Positions 33,272-46,100 of a stretch of 64,000 nucleotides of DNA are shown here, in pieces. Numbering within the stretch: the stretch's first letter is position 1; every line of letters starts with the position of its first letter. The DNA comes from Owenia fusiformis. Its lineage: Eukaryota > Annelida > Polychaeta > Sabellida > Oweniidae. The stretch covers positions 11,723,730 through 11,787,729 of the forward strand of contig CAIIXF020000007.1 in assembly GCA_903813345.2 (NCBI GenBank). The letters run 5' to 3'. The notes beneath the pieces are model-generated. The model saw nothing but the letters and a program-made list of their open reading frames with translations, had not been told where the DNA came from and did not search any database. The position numbers were made by a program, and so were the translations under genes.

Positions 33272-34091
33272 ACATCTAACACACTGTCTGGATATGACAC
33301 AAGTACAAATTGCACATAAAGACACAGAAAGCTGTTTACATCCTTTTTAGTGTATGTTCATGAGAGCCCATGATGATATGAGACATATGCCCATGAGATA
33401 GGCGTCCTTGGTTTAATGATGATACTGGAAAACATGGTAGTTTCCAATCTGGAAATTCCTTTCATGACCTCAAGCCACAATTTGTCATTCGGATCCCAAG
33501 GAGACTTGGCTGTCCCAGGGTTCCTTGCAGATTTTCTAGCATTCCATACACTTTTTAGTGGTTAATGGTGGCCAAAAAAGTGGTGGTCCATATGAAATAT
33601 TGTGGAATTTTTAAGTCCACACACATAAATATTTCACTGAGAGAAAAATATTTTTGACGAGGTACAAATTCAATTTTCCAAATAGTATATTCATCATAAA
33701 AGTCACACATGTGCTCATGTTGCAGGTCTTGAGAGAGAAAACAGTAAACAGTTCTAGAGATATTTTGAAATGCCTCAAATAATACACAATAATAATTTAA
33801 ATCCATTTTCATCAACAACTTTTGCCTCTTCATAATAGACGTTCCAATAAATCCTGACCAATTTTGAAACAAGGGCATATGGGTGGATTTAGACTTTGCA
33901 GGTAGTAGGCCAATTATTGTCACAAAATTCAATGAAGTTCAATGAAGAAAATTATCAATACAAGGGAATCCTGTTTTTGTTACAAAAACTGTAAGGGAGA
34001 CATCTATATATTACGAAGACCATAATTTACTTGATTGGTCATGAGTATGAGTATTGAGAGATGATGTACATCATGTTACTGTTGCCAATTA
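33272..34091. other. intergenic, possible retroelement fragment
   Basis: On the minus strand near 33530-33380 a short frame reads SARNPGTAKSPWDPNDKLWL before stopping. It has no introns or start and may be a decayed transposon fragment. Nothing else was recognised. Confidence 0.35.
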
Positions 34092-34420
34092 TGACCCGTG
34101 TAGCTCCCGTAGCGCAGGTACCTCTTACGCAATAGGTCCCGGATTCGATCCACGGTTCAGGCAAGACTAAAAAATTTGCTTGTTTGCATGAAGTACTTCA
34201 GGGTGTTTGACTGAGTGGTCCGCAACTCGTACAAAAGGCTGTGGTGTGTACTTATATGTCTATGTATAAGTGCACATAAAAGAACACAGGGCTCCTTCAA
34301 GGAGGGGTTTCTGGGTCTATCTTCCATGTTAATTACGTAAATTACGACTGTATATATACGGGACATACCTAAGAGGTATTGCTCACCTTCATTGTGGTAA
34401 ACAAAATACAATACAATACT
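34092..34420 (+). mobile_element. tRNA-derived SINE
   Basis: The head has an A-box-like TAGCTCCCGTAGCGCAGG and a B-box GGATTCGATCC. A tRNA-unrelated body follows, then a 3' part GGTATTGCTCACCTTCATTG and an AATAC tail. The same 3' part and tail appear alone at 57497-57560. It is not a tRNA gene because the acceptor stem does not close. Confidence 0.75.
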
Positions 34421-36590
34421 AAGGATGGAAGCTGGACACAATGTAAAGCACTCTGTAGTTTCTATTGACTGCACTAATTTTAATGATCATCTTTTGAATG
34501 GTAACAATTCAATTTTAAAAAAATATACAAACTTTTCTCTATATTGTTTTAGAAAACACATCAGACACTTGTTTTGTTCTTGGTATCATAATTTATCCGA
34601 ACCTCATTGGAACAAAATGACATACTTTTAGTTCTCTCAATACTGTACAAATGAAAGTTTGGTTCATTCAAAAAAGCATCTTGTTGATGAAATAAAGGGT
34701 TTTCTTTATTAATTTTTATCTATTATAAGGGTTTTTGTGTTAATTTTTTGAATACTTTTTGTTAAATGAAGCAAATTTTCCTTTATATAACTATAATATT
34801 GAGAGGTCTAAGAAAATGTGGTATATGCTATTTTGTTCAAACAAGGTTCGGAAAGATGTTTTATTTCATTCTCAAGAATTGGCAGAAAGGAACAAAAAAC
34901 ATTTGCACTAAAAAAGAAAAATGTTAACAAAAAAATATGTAAATAATTTTTGCATTAAACTGCTGTCAACCAGTGACTATTACATAAAGGGCTGTATTTC
35001 TTTACAGAATGTTTTCAATAATTGATTTAAGAGAAAAACAATGTTGAATTCAGTTCGCCATATCGATACCAATAATCATTTGCCCTTAATCATAATTAAT
35101 TTGCTCTGAAATTCTAGCTCCAATATTCTTTACAAAAATACAAACTTAGATTAGTTTATTTATTAAATAATAGCTTTATTTTTTACAATTCAATGAAATG
35201 TACAAATATTAAGTTCAAAGAAAAAACATAGAGTGGAAAATTCCATGCCCAAAAAATTAATAAATATTCTAATAATACATTTGACAAAAATGTATCGTAA
35301 CTAGTCACAAATCAAACCAGAATTCTTTGTTATGATTGGTCAAATCATGTTATTTGACTGATCTATAATTTTAGATACAAACTGATATTTTATTTCTTAT
35401 TTTCACTACATAAATCTTATATATTCTTATCAATGGGGAATTAAGTTATAGCAGCTTGCATCGATTGGAGTGTGACATATTCGTTACATATATGTGTTAC
35501 TATATTGCATTGTTGATTTGTTACATAATTACTCTTGGAAATTACAAGAACAATTTAGTGCACAAACGTTTGCATAAAAGAATAAATGCCCAATTCAGTG
35601 AAGTGAAGTGGCAATAAAACAATTTAAAGATCACTTACCGGTATTTAAGATTGTATTCAATATTGTAAACTGAATTGAATATTGAAAAGAATTGAAAAAA
35701 GAAAAACAGCATCATTTCCTTCTAATTTCAGAGCCTAAGAACATGTATTCAACATAATATTAAGTAAAACACAATTTAAAGGGTCATTTGAATTTATTCT
35801 AAGAAATCTTCACATGATTTACACAAATGACGTATAAGAGAAGCATGTTGGCAAGCTTCAGTGCAAGCTTCAGTGCTGAGTAAGGGCAAACATAAACTAT
35901 TTACATTATTGAAAACAGACTTATGGTATACTTAACATAATTGATGGAGTGGCTTTGATAATTTGAAATCATGATGGATTTGTTGAATTCCCTCCATTAA
36001 ATGCACTTAAGTGGCAGTATGGTGGAGCATAAACAATTTTTATATTTTATATTTTAAACATCTCTGTAAAATATCCATTTTGTAATACACAGTAAAATAA
36101 TGTTTCTGCTTTGCTGACCCGATATACCTTGAATTAATGCACCCAAATACTCTAAGCTGATTGGCTGAGACACTCTTGGGATATCTGAATTAGTATACAA
36201 CTGACCCCTAATCAGCATGACACTCAGAACCCTGTATTTCACATGTGTTAGTTTTCTGGAACCTTATAACACACTCCAATGAAGAGACTCCCCTTCCACT
36301 TCAATGTACACTTTGGGAATCAGAAATATTAATTGGAGCTTTCTGTGTTAAATCACTGCAAATGTCCAATGTTTACATGAATGGCAAAGTGGGAGGGGGG
36401 TGGATAAACTCTCTCTATCTAGTATGACATGTCCATATTTAAGATGATGTCCATTATATATCTCCATACCATTGCTTTGTAGCACATAGAATAATAGTAT
36501 TCAAAAGAAGCATTGATTCTATCACATACAGTACATGTACATGTTAATTCACTGCTCCTTCTTAGTACAATATTTCATATAACTCCAAAG
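34421..36590. other. AT-rich intergenic stretch
   Basis: Very AT-rich, without exons or clear repeats. It lies between the SINE and the MITE downstream of AAMP. Confidence 0.5.
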
Positions 36591-36853
36591 TCACTGGTGA
36601 TCCGCTCGATTACGCTGGTTACCGAAACGGTTCGCTTCGGTAACAAAATGTTGGGACATCGAAGGTACGTTTTTTCTTTTTTCCTTATTTCACGCGTTGC
36701 AGGCAGAATTCCCGCAACATTTTTCCGCAAATAGTTCAGAAGAACAGAATCGTTGATTTGATTCCTCACTTATTCCATAAACGGAACTTCAAAAAACAGG
36801 TAAGATCTGTACTTTTAACCAGTAACCGGCTTAATCTAGTGGATCACCAGTGA
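36591..36853. mobile_element. 263-bp MITE with 33-bp inverted ends
   Basis: The left end TCACTGGTGATCCGCTCGAT and the inverse of the right end (TCACTGGTGATCCACTAGAT) match over about 33 bp. The left arm also folds on itself (GTTACCGAA and TTCGGTAAC). No clear target duplication. Confidence 0.6.
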
Positions 36854-37090
36854 AGGTCTGGCTGTTGTTTTCTATTCATTGTTCCAATACTATATTCACC
36901 CACTGGTTTTTCTGTAGAAGTTAATTCCATTCACAATAACCAAGGATCACAGTCTGGCTAATGTGCAGTCACCCCCACACAACATAATACTCATAATAAA
37001 TGATGAATACAGGTATGCTTCGTAAAATTGTTGGTTTTTAAGCCATATTCTAGCAATGTGCCTCATGAATTCACTCCTTGATACATTAGT

Positions 37091-37166
37091 TCACCTATCT
37101 GGACTATGTAGTGTGAAAACTCTAGCTGTCCCATCATCTGATGCTGTCACTAAGGTGTTACCATCC
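37091..37166 (-). CDS. AAMP: AAMP coding exon 11 (last)
   Basis: 76 bases to the TGA stop. It encodes [20 protein letters not shown] and SPDR, matching the human C-terminus ([20 protein letters not shown]). Acceptor TTTTTGCAG. Confidence 0.92.
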
Positions 37167-40100
37167 CTGCAAAAACATTAAGGCAATTTGAATTACTTTA
37201 CAAAAACCTATGTTAGGTCAATAGTGAAATGGTTGGTTCAAACACAGTAAAACCTAAGTAGAACACATTCGGTGCCTTACTGAGGTTTATTTAAAATTAA
37301 GTTTATGGGTAGCAATTAGCAGCACTTGAAAAAGCATTTCAAAAGCACTTGAAAAAGCATTTGAAAAAGCATTTCAAAAGCACTTGAAAAAGCATTTCAC
37401 AAGCACTTGAAAAAGCATTTCACAAGCACTTGAAAAAGCATTTCACATATAGAGTTGATTTGGTTCCAGAGGTGTTCCACTTTTCAGGTTTTTACGGAAT
37501 GTTATAAAAACCCTTCGACCTTCGACCTGCACCTTCGACCTTCACCTTCGACTTACAGGGTGTTCAAAAAGCGGGCCAAAAAGAAAGTTATAAAAACCCT
37601 TCGACATGCACCTTTGACTTATTGACGTTTTACTGTACTCAGTTATGCATGCAGTTAGTAAACGATGTGTCCCAGGATAAATGAAAACAGTTCTTGAATT
37701 CAAGCAAATGATTTCCATTGATCGTTTCTTGGCCTCCTCCGTTGAAGAGTATAAAGAATTGCACAATGGCAATGGGGGGGGGGATCTGCGCCAGTCTATT
37801 TTTGGTTCTGTTTTTTGCGCATGCGTATTAAATCCAGTAATTTGATTTGTTTAAATTATTAAACGCATGCATGTACTGTCCATAACTGAAATACAGATAT
37901 AATTTGGGGTTTGTAGAAAAAACCAGGTACCAGGTACCGGGTAGTAAATCCTCCATGCTGGGTTCAAACTTGGTACCCAAAAAACGAAAAATACGAATAT
38001 ATAACATAATTAGATCATTAAAAAACGTGTAAGATTTGTTTTGAATTTACAAAAATGTATGTAACTTCCTTCAAAATTGAGCTATAAGCTTCAAATAAAA
38101 AGCATTGCAAGGCTCTTTAATTTCTTCCCCTATCATCATGGTCATTTTTTTAGCCAACATTGTCAAAAAGCTCCTCCTTGGCCGGGGGGGGGGGGGGGTA
38201 CTGGTCAAATGTTTTCCAGGGGGGTGACTCAAAATACCTACCCAATTAATTTTTAAAAAACAAGACCCACTTCCGGTGATTTTTTCAAAAACAGTACCCA
38301 TACAGTTTTAGGATTTTTCAGAGTAGACCCAGTTCTAGGGATTTTTCATAAAAATGGGACTCATTTTTAAACAAATGCGTGATATATACACATATTTTGT
38401 ACCAAATGTGTGACATAAACGGCAATCGCGTGCAAAGACCGAACGGAATGCGTTCGATTATCTTCCCCGTTCAGTTTTTTACCGTGTCGGCATTTCACAA
38501 AAAAACGATTTTTAAAAATATCAACAATATGCGTGATTTGCGTGATATTTGATCATACACGCTAAATTGATGCGTGATTTCTATTTTTCCAGCAAATGCG
38601 TGACAGGGCAGTAGGTTATATGGAAATCCTTGAATGGAAATATTATATAGTTTAAATATGACTCTTTCGTGGTCTAAGATCGTCAAAAATAGCTTCTATA
38701 ATATTTTCTTTTTGGACATCCTGTCGGTCGAAGGTGAAGATCGAAGGTGCAGGTCGAAGGGTTTTTATAACATTCCGGTTTTTACTACATGTGAATATTG
38801 TACTTCTTTAGTCTTGTTTATAAATTCATTCAGTGTATCTAAGGTTTGCCACATAAAAGTCTGGCAAAAAATCTATTGATTTCTATCCAGGTTAATTATT
38901 CAATCATTAATAGTATCAGTACTGATACTGTTAATTCCACTGGTTTCACAAGTGAAAAGGCCACAACGACATAGATAGTGATCCATAAAAGATGCAAATT
39001 CATGTTGTGAATCCCACTATTGGATTCTGCTATGTCAGAAAACAACCAACTTTTTGGTCCAAAGTTCAGAAAGAATTGAACAAGAGGGTTTCACTACTGG
39101 TTTCTGTTTTGAATAGTATTGGTTTCATACATTTTTAAATGACTGAATGCATTAAAAAAACTCAATCTCCAAGTTCCAATTGAAAATGAACAACAAAGGT
39201 CACAATGACATGATGATTCATAGCAGACGTAGATTCAAGTTGGGAATCCCACTATTGGATTCTGTTATGCTAAAAACTATAATAGAGAAATCACAGCAAA
39301 GGTTAAGCACTCCAAGGAATTTACTTGTAGACTGCAGGAAGCACCTTTGAAAAAGAAGCATTTCTAAGAAAGAGAAAATAGAAAAAGTAAAAAACAAAGA
39401 GACATATTTTCAGTGGTAGGACTGACCTTGATTCAAAGATTAAAAATACAGTTAAAGCGACATGGCAGTGGTATGTGAAGAGGAAATGATTTTGATTGAA
39501 CATATCCATGAAGACAATGAAGGGATTGACATGCCTAAAACAGGTGAACAAGACAATGGAGCTTATGGATTAGAGGTGTGTGTTGTTGATGCGATGAATG
39601 CTAACCATAATGATGTGGATGATGATGAAGCTCTGGCTTTGGCTGGCGATATCATGGACATTGAACTAGGAGAAGGAAAGGAGTATCATCTGTTCTTCTG
39701 TCACTCCTCTCATGACCTAGCCTGGGTCTGGGATGTCGTAAAGATTCTCGAGGCTGCACCCTATAACCTTAAATGTGCATTCAGCGAGCGTGATTTCTTG
39801 CCAGGTCAGAATGACATGAATGAGATGTTTCGGTGTATCACAGGTAGCATGAGAACTGTTTTTGTGTTGACGCCTGCATTCACTGATAGTCGTTGGTGTG
39901 AGTGGGAAATGCAGATGGCGCAAACTGCATCAGTTGCTAATAACATCAGCTTGCTACCGATTATGCTACAGGAATGCCCCGTACCAGACACCATAAAGCA
40001 CATCAACTACATTGACGTAACACATAAAGATTTTCAACAAGCTGCATTAAAGCTACAGAAGAATGTTGAGAAACCTGGCCAAGGCTTCATCCCAATGAAC

Positions 40101-43100
40101 ATTGTTTTGCGTATCAATGGATCCTCCTTCCCCGTTAGGGAGAAAATTATTCAGGAAAGATGCTGTAAAAAAAAGCTACAGTTTGAACTTCCACCCAATG
40201 GCACAGATGCTTTGGAACAAAAGGGAATCACAGCACCCAAGGAGGAAATCGAAAAAATCTTAGAAAAACTGACTCTTGAAGAAGCAAGCATCAAACTTTC
40301 AAGGTCCACCCTTAAATGGAAAATATGTCATATATTATCAACTTTCATTTTGATAATATGGTTTCTTTTCTCTATGATGATTGCCATACCCAGCATCATT
40401 GCACTTTCTGCCAATCAGGATCCTAATCCTAATATGACACTGTGCAGCAAAAGCAATCATAGAACTTACACAAGAAAGGAATGCAATATCAATTATATAG
40501 CGACAGTGGTTCTGATAATTCTGTTAGGATGCATGCCATTAATATTACAAATTCTACTGTTTATTTTAAGAATAAAGAAAATTAAGAAAGTTACCAAGTT
40601 GATAATGGATCTTTCCTTAAATACAATGACCGATCACAAAATGTATATTTGGTGTGCAAAGACTGACCAGTATTTGCGAATTGTCAAATATGACATCAAC
40701 TCTTGCTGGCACCACATGATCCAGCAACTGGATCCCAACATTGAACTGTTTGACATTGAGGCTTGGAAGCTAAAGATTACAGAAAAACATTTTCCTATCT
40801 ACATAGAGCATCTTATGCAAGGAACTTTGGAACAGGCTCACATAGTGCTACATCCTACGATTAACAATCAGGTATGTTTTTGTCAATATATTCAGGCAAA
40901 AACTAAGTAGAGAAGCTACATGTATATTGGTATGACTATCAGTATATTTAAGCAAAAGCTGAAAAGCTATAAGGTGTAAAGTTGATGTATTTTGGCATGA
41001 TATTATCAGTATATTTTGATATGATTGTTAATCTATTCAAGCCAACCTGAGTAGCTACAAATTGGTTATTAGCACAAGCACTGACATGAACTACATCTTT
41101 CAAGAAATCAGAAATTGTTCTTAAGAATATTACCAAGCTGAATTATTTTTTAGGAACAATTTTATACGAGTGGTATAGATTTCTAGCCCTCTCTATTTTT
41201 TAATCAACCTTTATACATGTACTGTAACTGTACTACCAATACTGGGGTGGGATAGTGTGGCAGGTGCACAAGACAAAAGCTTGGTTCATAAATACAGTTG
41301 CTTTGATGTCAATGAATTGAATTGAAACATACCTAGTAATATCAAAGTCTAGAATCTCTCCTTGATGACCATACCACTGTGCCATTCTCTGCCCATTTCT
41401 GCCATCCCACATGTGAACGATGCCATCAAGTGTACATGTGTAGATAAATGGTGTGCTCTCATCCCAACGTAATCTCACTATTCCATTCTAAAAACAAACA
41501 AGTCAGGCATTTAGAATATTTTTTTAACTTTTGTTTGTTGAACTCTGATATATCTGAACAACATTTGTAATAAGGTAAAAAAGTATTGAAAATCAATCTT
41601 TATTTTACATAAAACAATCTTCATTTTAACTCTATACTGGTACATGTATTTTGATGAAAGGTTGTAAAGTAAACTTCATTCTGTATAAAGACCACAATTT
41701 TTGTGTATTATGTATGCTTCATGTTAAAGATATAGCCTACATTGTGTATTACTCAAGCTTACAAAGCTGTTACATATATTTGTTAAATTTACTTATACAC
41801 TGTAGCCTACATTGTATATTATACTCATATTTACAATGTAGCCTATACTATTTGTGTGTAATTAAACAATAAACTTCATATTTACACTGTAGCCTAGATT
41901 GTGTACTATACTCATGTTTACATTATAGCCAATTGGTGTATTAAACTTATTTCATCCAGTAGCCAACTGGTGTAATAAACTTACTTTTCATGTTTACACT
42001 GTAGCCTAGATTGTGTCTTACACTCATATTTACATTGTAGCCAATTGGTGTATTAAACTTATTTCATCCAGTAGCCAACTGGTGTAATAAACTTACTTTT
42101 CATGTTTACACTGTAGCCTAGATTGTGTCTTACACTCATATTTACATTGTAGCCAATTGGTGTATTAAACTTATTTTATGTTTACACTGTAGCCAATTGG
42201 TGTTTTAAACCCACTTCATGTTTACACTGTAGCCTACAGTGTTGTGTATTATACTTATATTTACATTGTAGCCTATAATATGTGTATAAACTTACTTCAT
42301 GTTTACACTGTAGCCAACATTGGTGTGTATTAAACTTATATTTACATAGTAGTCTATGTGTGTATTATTGTGGTAGCTTAAATCGGTGTGTATTATACTC
42401 ATATTTACACTGTCACCTATAATAGTTGTGTATATAAACTTACTTCATGTTTACACTATAACCTACACTGGGGTGTATTAAACTTATATTTACATAGTAG
42501 TCTATGTGTGTATTAACTTACTTCATGTTTACATGCTAGCTTAAATCGGTGTGTATTATACTCATATTTACACTGTCACCTATAATAGTTGTGTATATAA
42601 ACTTACTTCATGTTTACACTGTAGCCTACATTGGTGTGTGTTGATGTCCCATATACTTAGAGTCCCTTTTAAAGTTCCAGTTGCAGCTAAAGAATGTCTG
42701 TAAGATAAAACAACTATATGAGGTAGTCTCACATACTTTGCACAAAATTCATATTGTTATCCATGATGACAGTTGTAAAACATATTCTGTTACTTAAAAC
42801 TGTGAAGTATGAATTACAATATTTAGGTTAGACGGTTAACATAGGTTTGCAGAGTTCCAAAAATCCTTTTAAAAGTGATTACTGGTACAATACATTACAA
42901 TTCATGTTCTCTCAATATGTAGAGTATAACTGTATGTATAACTTAAGGCTAAACCGAACTGGCAACATGTATCCTCTAGAGGGGGGGGGGTGTATAGAGA
43001 TATTGTATATCGTATAAGAGGCTGAAAATTTATTGTATATTGTATAAGAGGGGGCAAAATTTATCGTATATGGTATAAGAGGTGTAAAAAATATGGTATA

Positions 43101-46100
43101 TGGTATTTTAGAAAATATGGTATATGGTATCTAGAATTAAAGAAGGCTAATTATGAAGAAATTGTACCCTAAAGTTCCCCCATTGTGCCAACTCTCTTAC
43201 TGTAACCGTGTTGGAAAAACATGGAAAAGTAGTCTCTATAATTGTTTTCAAATTCCAGGTCAATCGATACTGTTAGTTTAGAGAAAATCCCTCTCAAACT
43301 AAGAGTTTTGTGCCCTTTTCATTCAAATTTTCACAAGAGGTGTTAAATACAGTCTCAAATAAGAATCACGCCCGGTGATCAGAAGAAATGAACGGAGTGG
43401 GGAGTAGATCTAGCTGATTTTCGATAGAAAATTCAACAAATCTTGAAGATTTATTTTTTCAAGAGAAAGTTTACAATTGAATGGCTAAATGAATAGACGC
43501 AGTGGACGGGGGAATATGTTAAGTCTTTTTGGATTTGGAGTTCTAAAATAAAAGATCTATTAAAAAAGTGCAGCGTCGCCAACATGCAAATGCCAATGTT
43601 TTTGCTATAAATCAACCAACAGGGGTCTCCACGACCTGTAATAAATACTTGTAAGTGAAGTAATTATCACAAAACTATTGGGTTTTGTAAAACATGTTAC
43701 CATACGTTATATAAAAAGTAATCGAAAATTATTAAAATTGAATGGAGGGGGGGGGGGGTAATTTGTCTATAAGACATATGAAAACTTCCAATAAATCCAT
43801 GTGTCCCCATTTTTCACTTTTCAGAGTTGTAACATCAAGTTACTGAGTAAGTGAGTTCATTTTTCAAGTACACGAATTTGTGGAAATTTCTTCCACCTTA
43901 AAGACATTTTACTCCCCCCCCTCCGTTCACTCCCCCCCCCTCCTCCGTTCAATTTTAATTATTTTCGATTATTTTTTATCTATCATTTGGAAAATTATTT
44001 TAAAAAACCGGCAATGAATTTTGTGATATAAAAATGTCGCTTATATATTTATTACATGTCGTGCAGACCATTGTTGCTTGATTTATAGCAAAAACATTGG
44101 CATTTGCACGTTGGCGACGCTGCGCCTTTTTCAATAGACCTTTTATCTTAGAACTCCATCAGTTCAAAAAAAATCCATGAAGACCTAACATATTTCCCTG
44201 TGCACTGCACCTATTCATGTAGCCATTCAATTGTAAACTTTTGCTTGAAAAAATAAATCTTCAACATTTGTTGAATTTACCAAAAATCAGCTACTCCCCC
44301 TCCGTTCATTTCATCAGATCACCGAGCGTGAGACTGCCAAATGTCATTGACCATCTTAACTTTGATGAAAAATATGGTCATTATGGCTACTCGTGTTTCG
44401 GGGTATGTGGGATAAATCATTAAAATATTTGAGTATAAAGTGTTCATACAAGGCATGTTTTAATACAAGCATCACAATGCTAATATAGCATAATATAGCA
44501 AAAGGTGTTTATTTGGTCTTCAAACCGTCATGTGTTGGATTTCGGCTATTTATTGGGGATTTGAACAGGTGCATACATATGTTAGGCCAATGCATTAACT
44601 CCAGATCAAGCACTCATAGAGGTAATAAAATAATTTGAACTTTGAGACAGGGAAGGTTTTTCTGAAATGTTGTCCTTATTTTCAGCCCTTTCCACATATG
44701 TTTTTTTCAATGTTTGATGCACCAATATGTTGCACTTTGAGACACAGTTAACCTCTAAAATATGATTTATTTAAAGAGGAAAACAGTACATGTATTTCCC
44801 ATGTTATTTTCCCATAGGGAAAACTCATGTGATCCATTGTTTTCAGCTTAATTTTGGTCATCCAAAATTGATATCTTTAAAACCCCTGCATGAATCATAT
44901 TTTCATTTAAAGATCTTAACCATGTCTCAAAACGCAACAGAGTGATCGATGCAACAAACATTGAAAAGCAGGTGTGGAAAGGGCTGGAAATCAGGACAAC
45001 ATTACAGAAAAACATGTTGATGGGGTGTTTGCACCTTCCCTGTCTTAAAGTCCAAATTATTTTATAATCTCTATGACTGCTTGTCCTGGAGTTAATGCAT
45101 TGGCCTAACATATGCACCTGTTCAAATCCTCAGAAAATAGCCAAAATCTAATATATGACTGAAATCTGTTGCGATACCGTCCGTGGTCCTTTAAAAGAAA
45201 GTTATTTCTAGTTACATAGAGTAGTTTTCATTCTCATCAATACTTGTACATCTTTGCCTTGAAATCATTTGTGAAACATGTGGTTTGACCTTCATGGAAA
45301 TTTGCTTAATTTTGACACACCTTTGTTTAACTTATACTGTCTTTGAAGCTGCCTTATCTGAAACCCCGAAGTGTCTCATGTTTCAAATGTTTAAACAATC
45401 AAGTCTCATCTTGCCTTTATTTCAAACTCTAGTTTCCAGACTCGAGTCCAATCAAAAATGAATTATCTACATGGAAGTTTGTGAAGTCCTTTATTTCTGA
45501 AACTGTTTTAAATACTTAATATTTTCCAGGTAACTGCTTTACAAAATTATTGTGCATTGTGAATCTTCATTATCTATCTGATAAATATTTTCCTCAGCAA
45601 ACTTCAACATTCTCAATTTTGCATCAATTATGTTTCAAGAATTTTTATCCCTGGCTCACTATGAAGGACATTTAAATAAGTCATGGGAAAGTAGGTCATA
45701 AGAAAGAGGAGCACTGGGTTCCACCCATTCCAATGATGCAGGTTTGTGCTAATTTTGAATATCTTTATGGTACTTTTACAGGTAATGGGCTAATGGCTTT
45801 AGCAAATTGCAGCAATGTCATAGTTAGTTCATAATGAAATAAATGAAATCATTGTGGTATGTATGTGGAGTCTAGTTGCCTTATAATAATACATTTACTT
45901 TAGTACATGGATTCTCTCCTAATATAATATTATCTCCTTATAAATCTGATAAATATCCAAACTTTAATCAAAAGCAGTTTCAAAATTATTGTATATTGTA
46001 TTTCACCTAAAATATCGTATATGGTATAAGAGCTGTGAAAAATATTGTATATGGTGAAAAAATATTGTATATGGTATAAGAGAGCTGAAAAATATTGTAT

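Noticed and set aside
34092-34165. Possible tRNA gene with A and B boxes
   Set aside because: The ends do not pair as an acceptor stem, and the sequence continues into a SINE body and tail.
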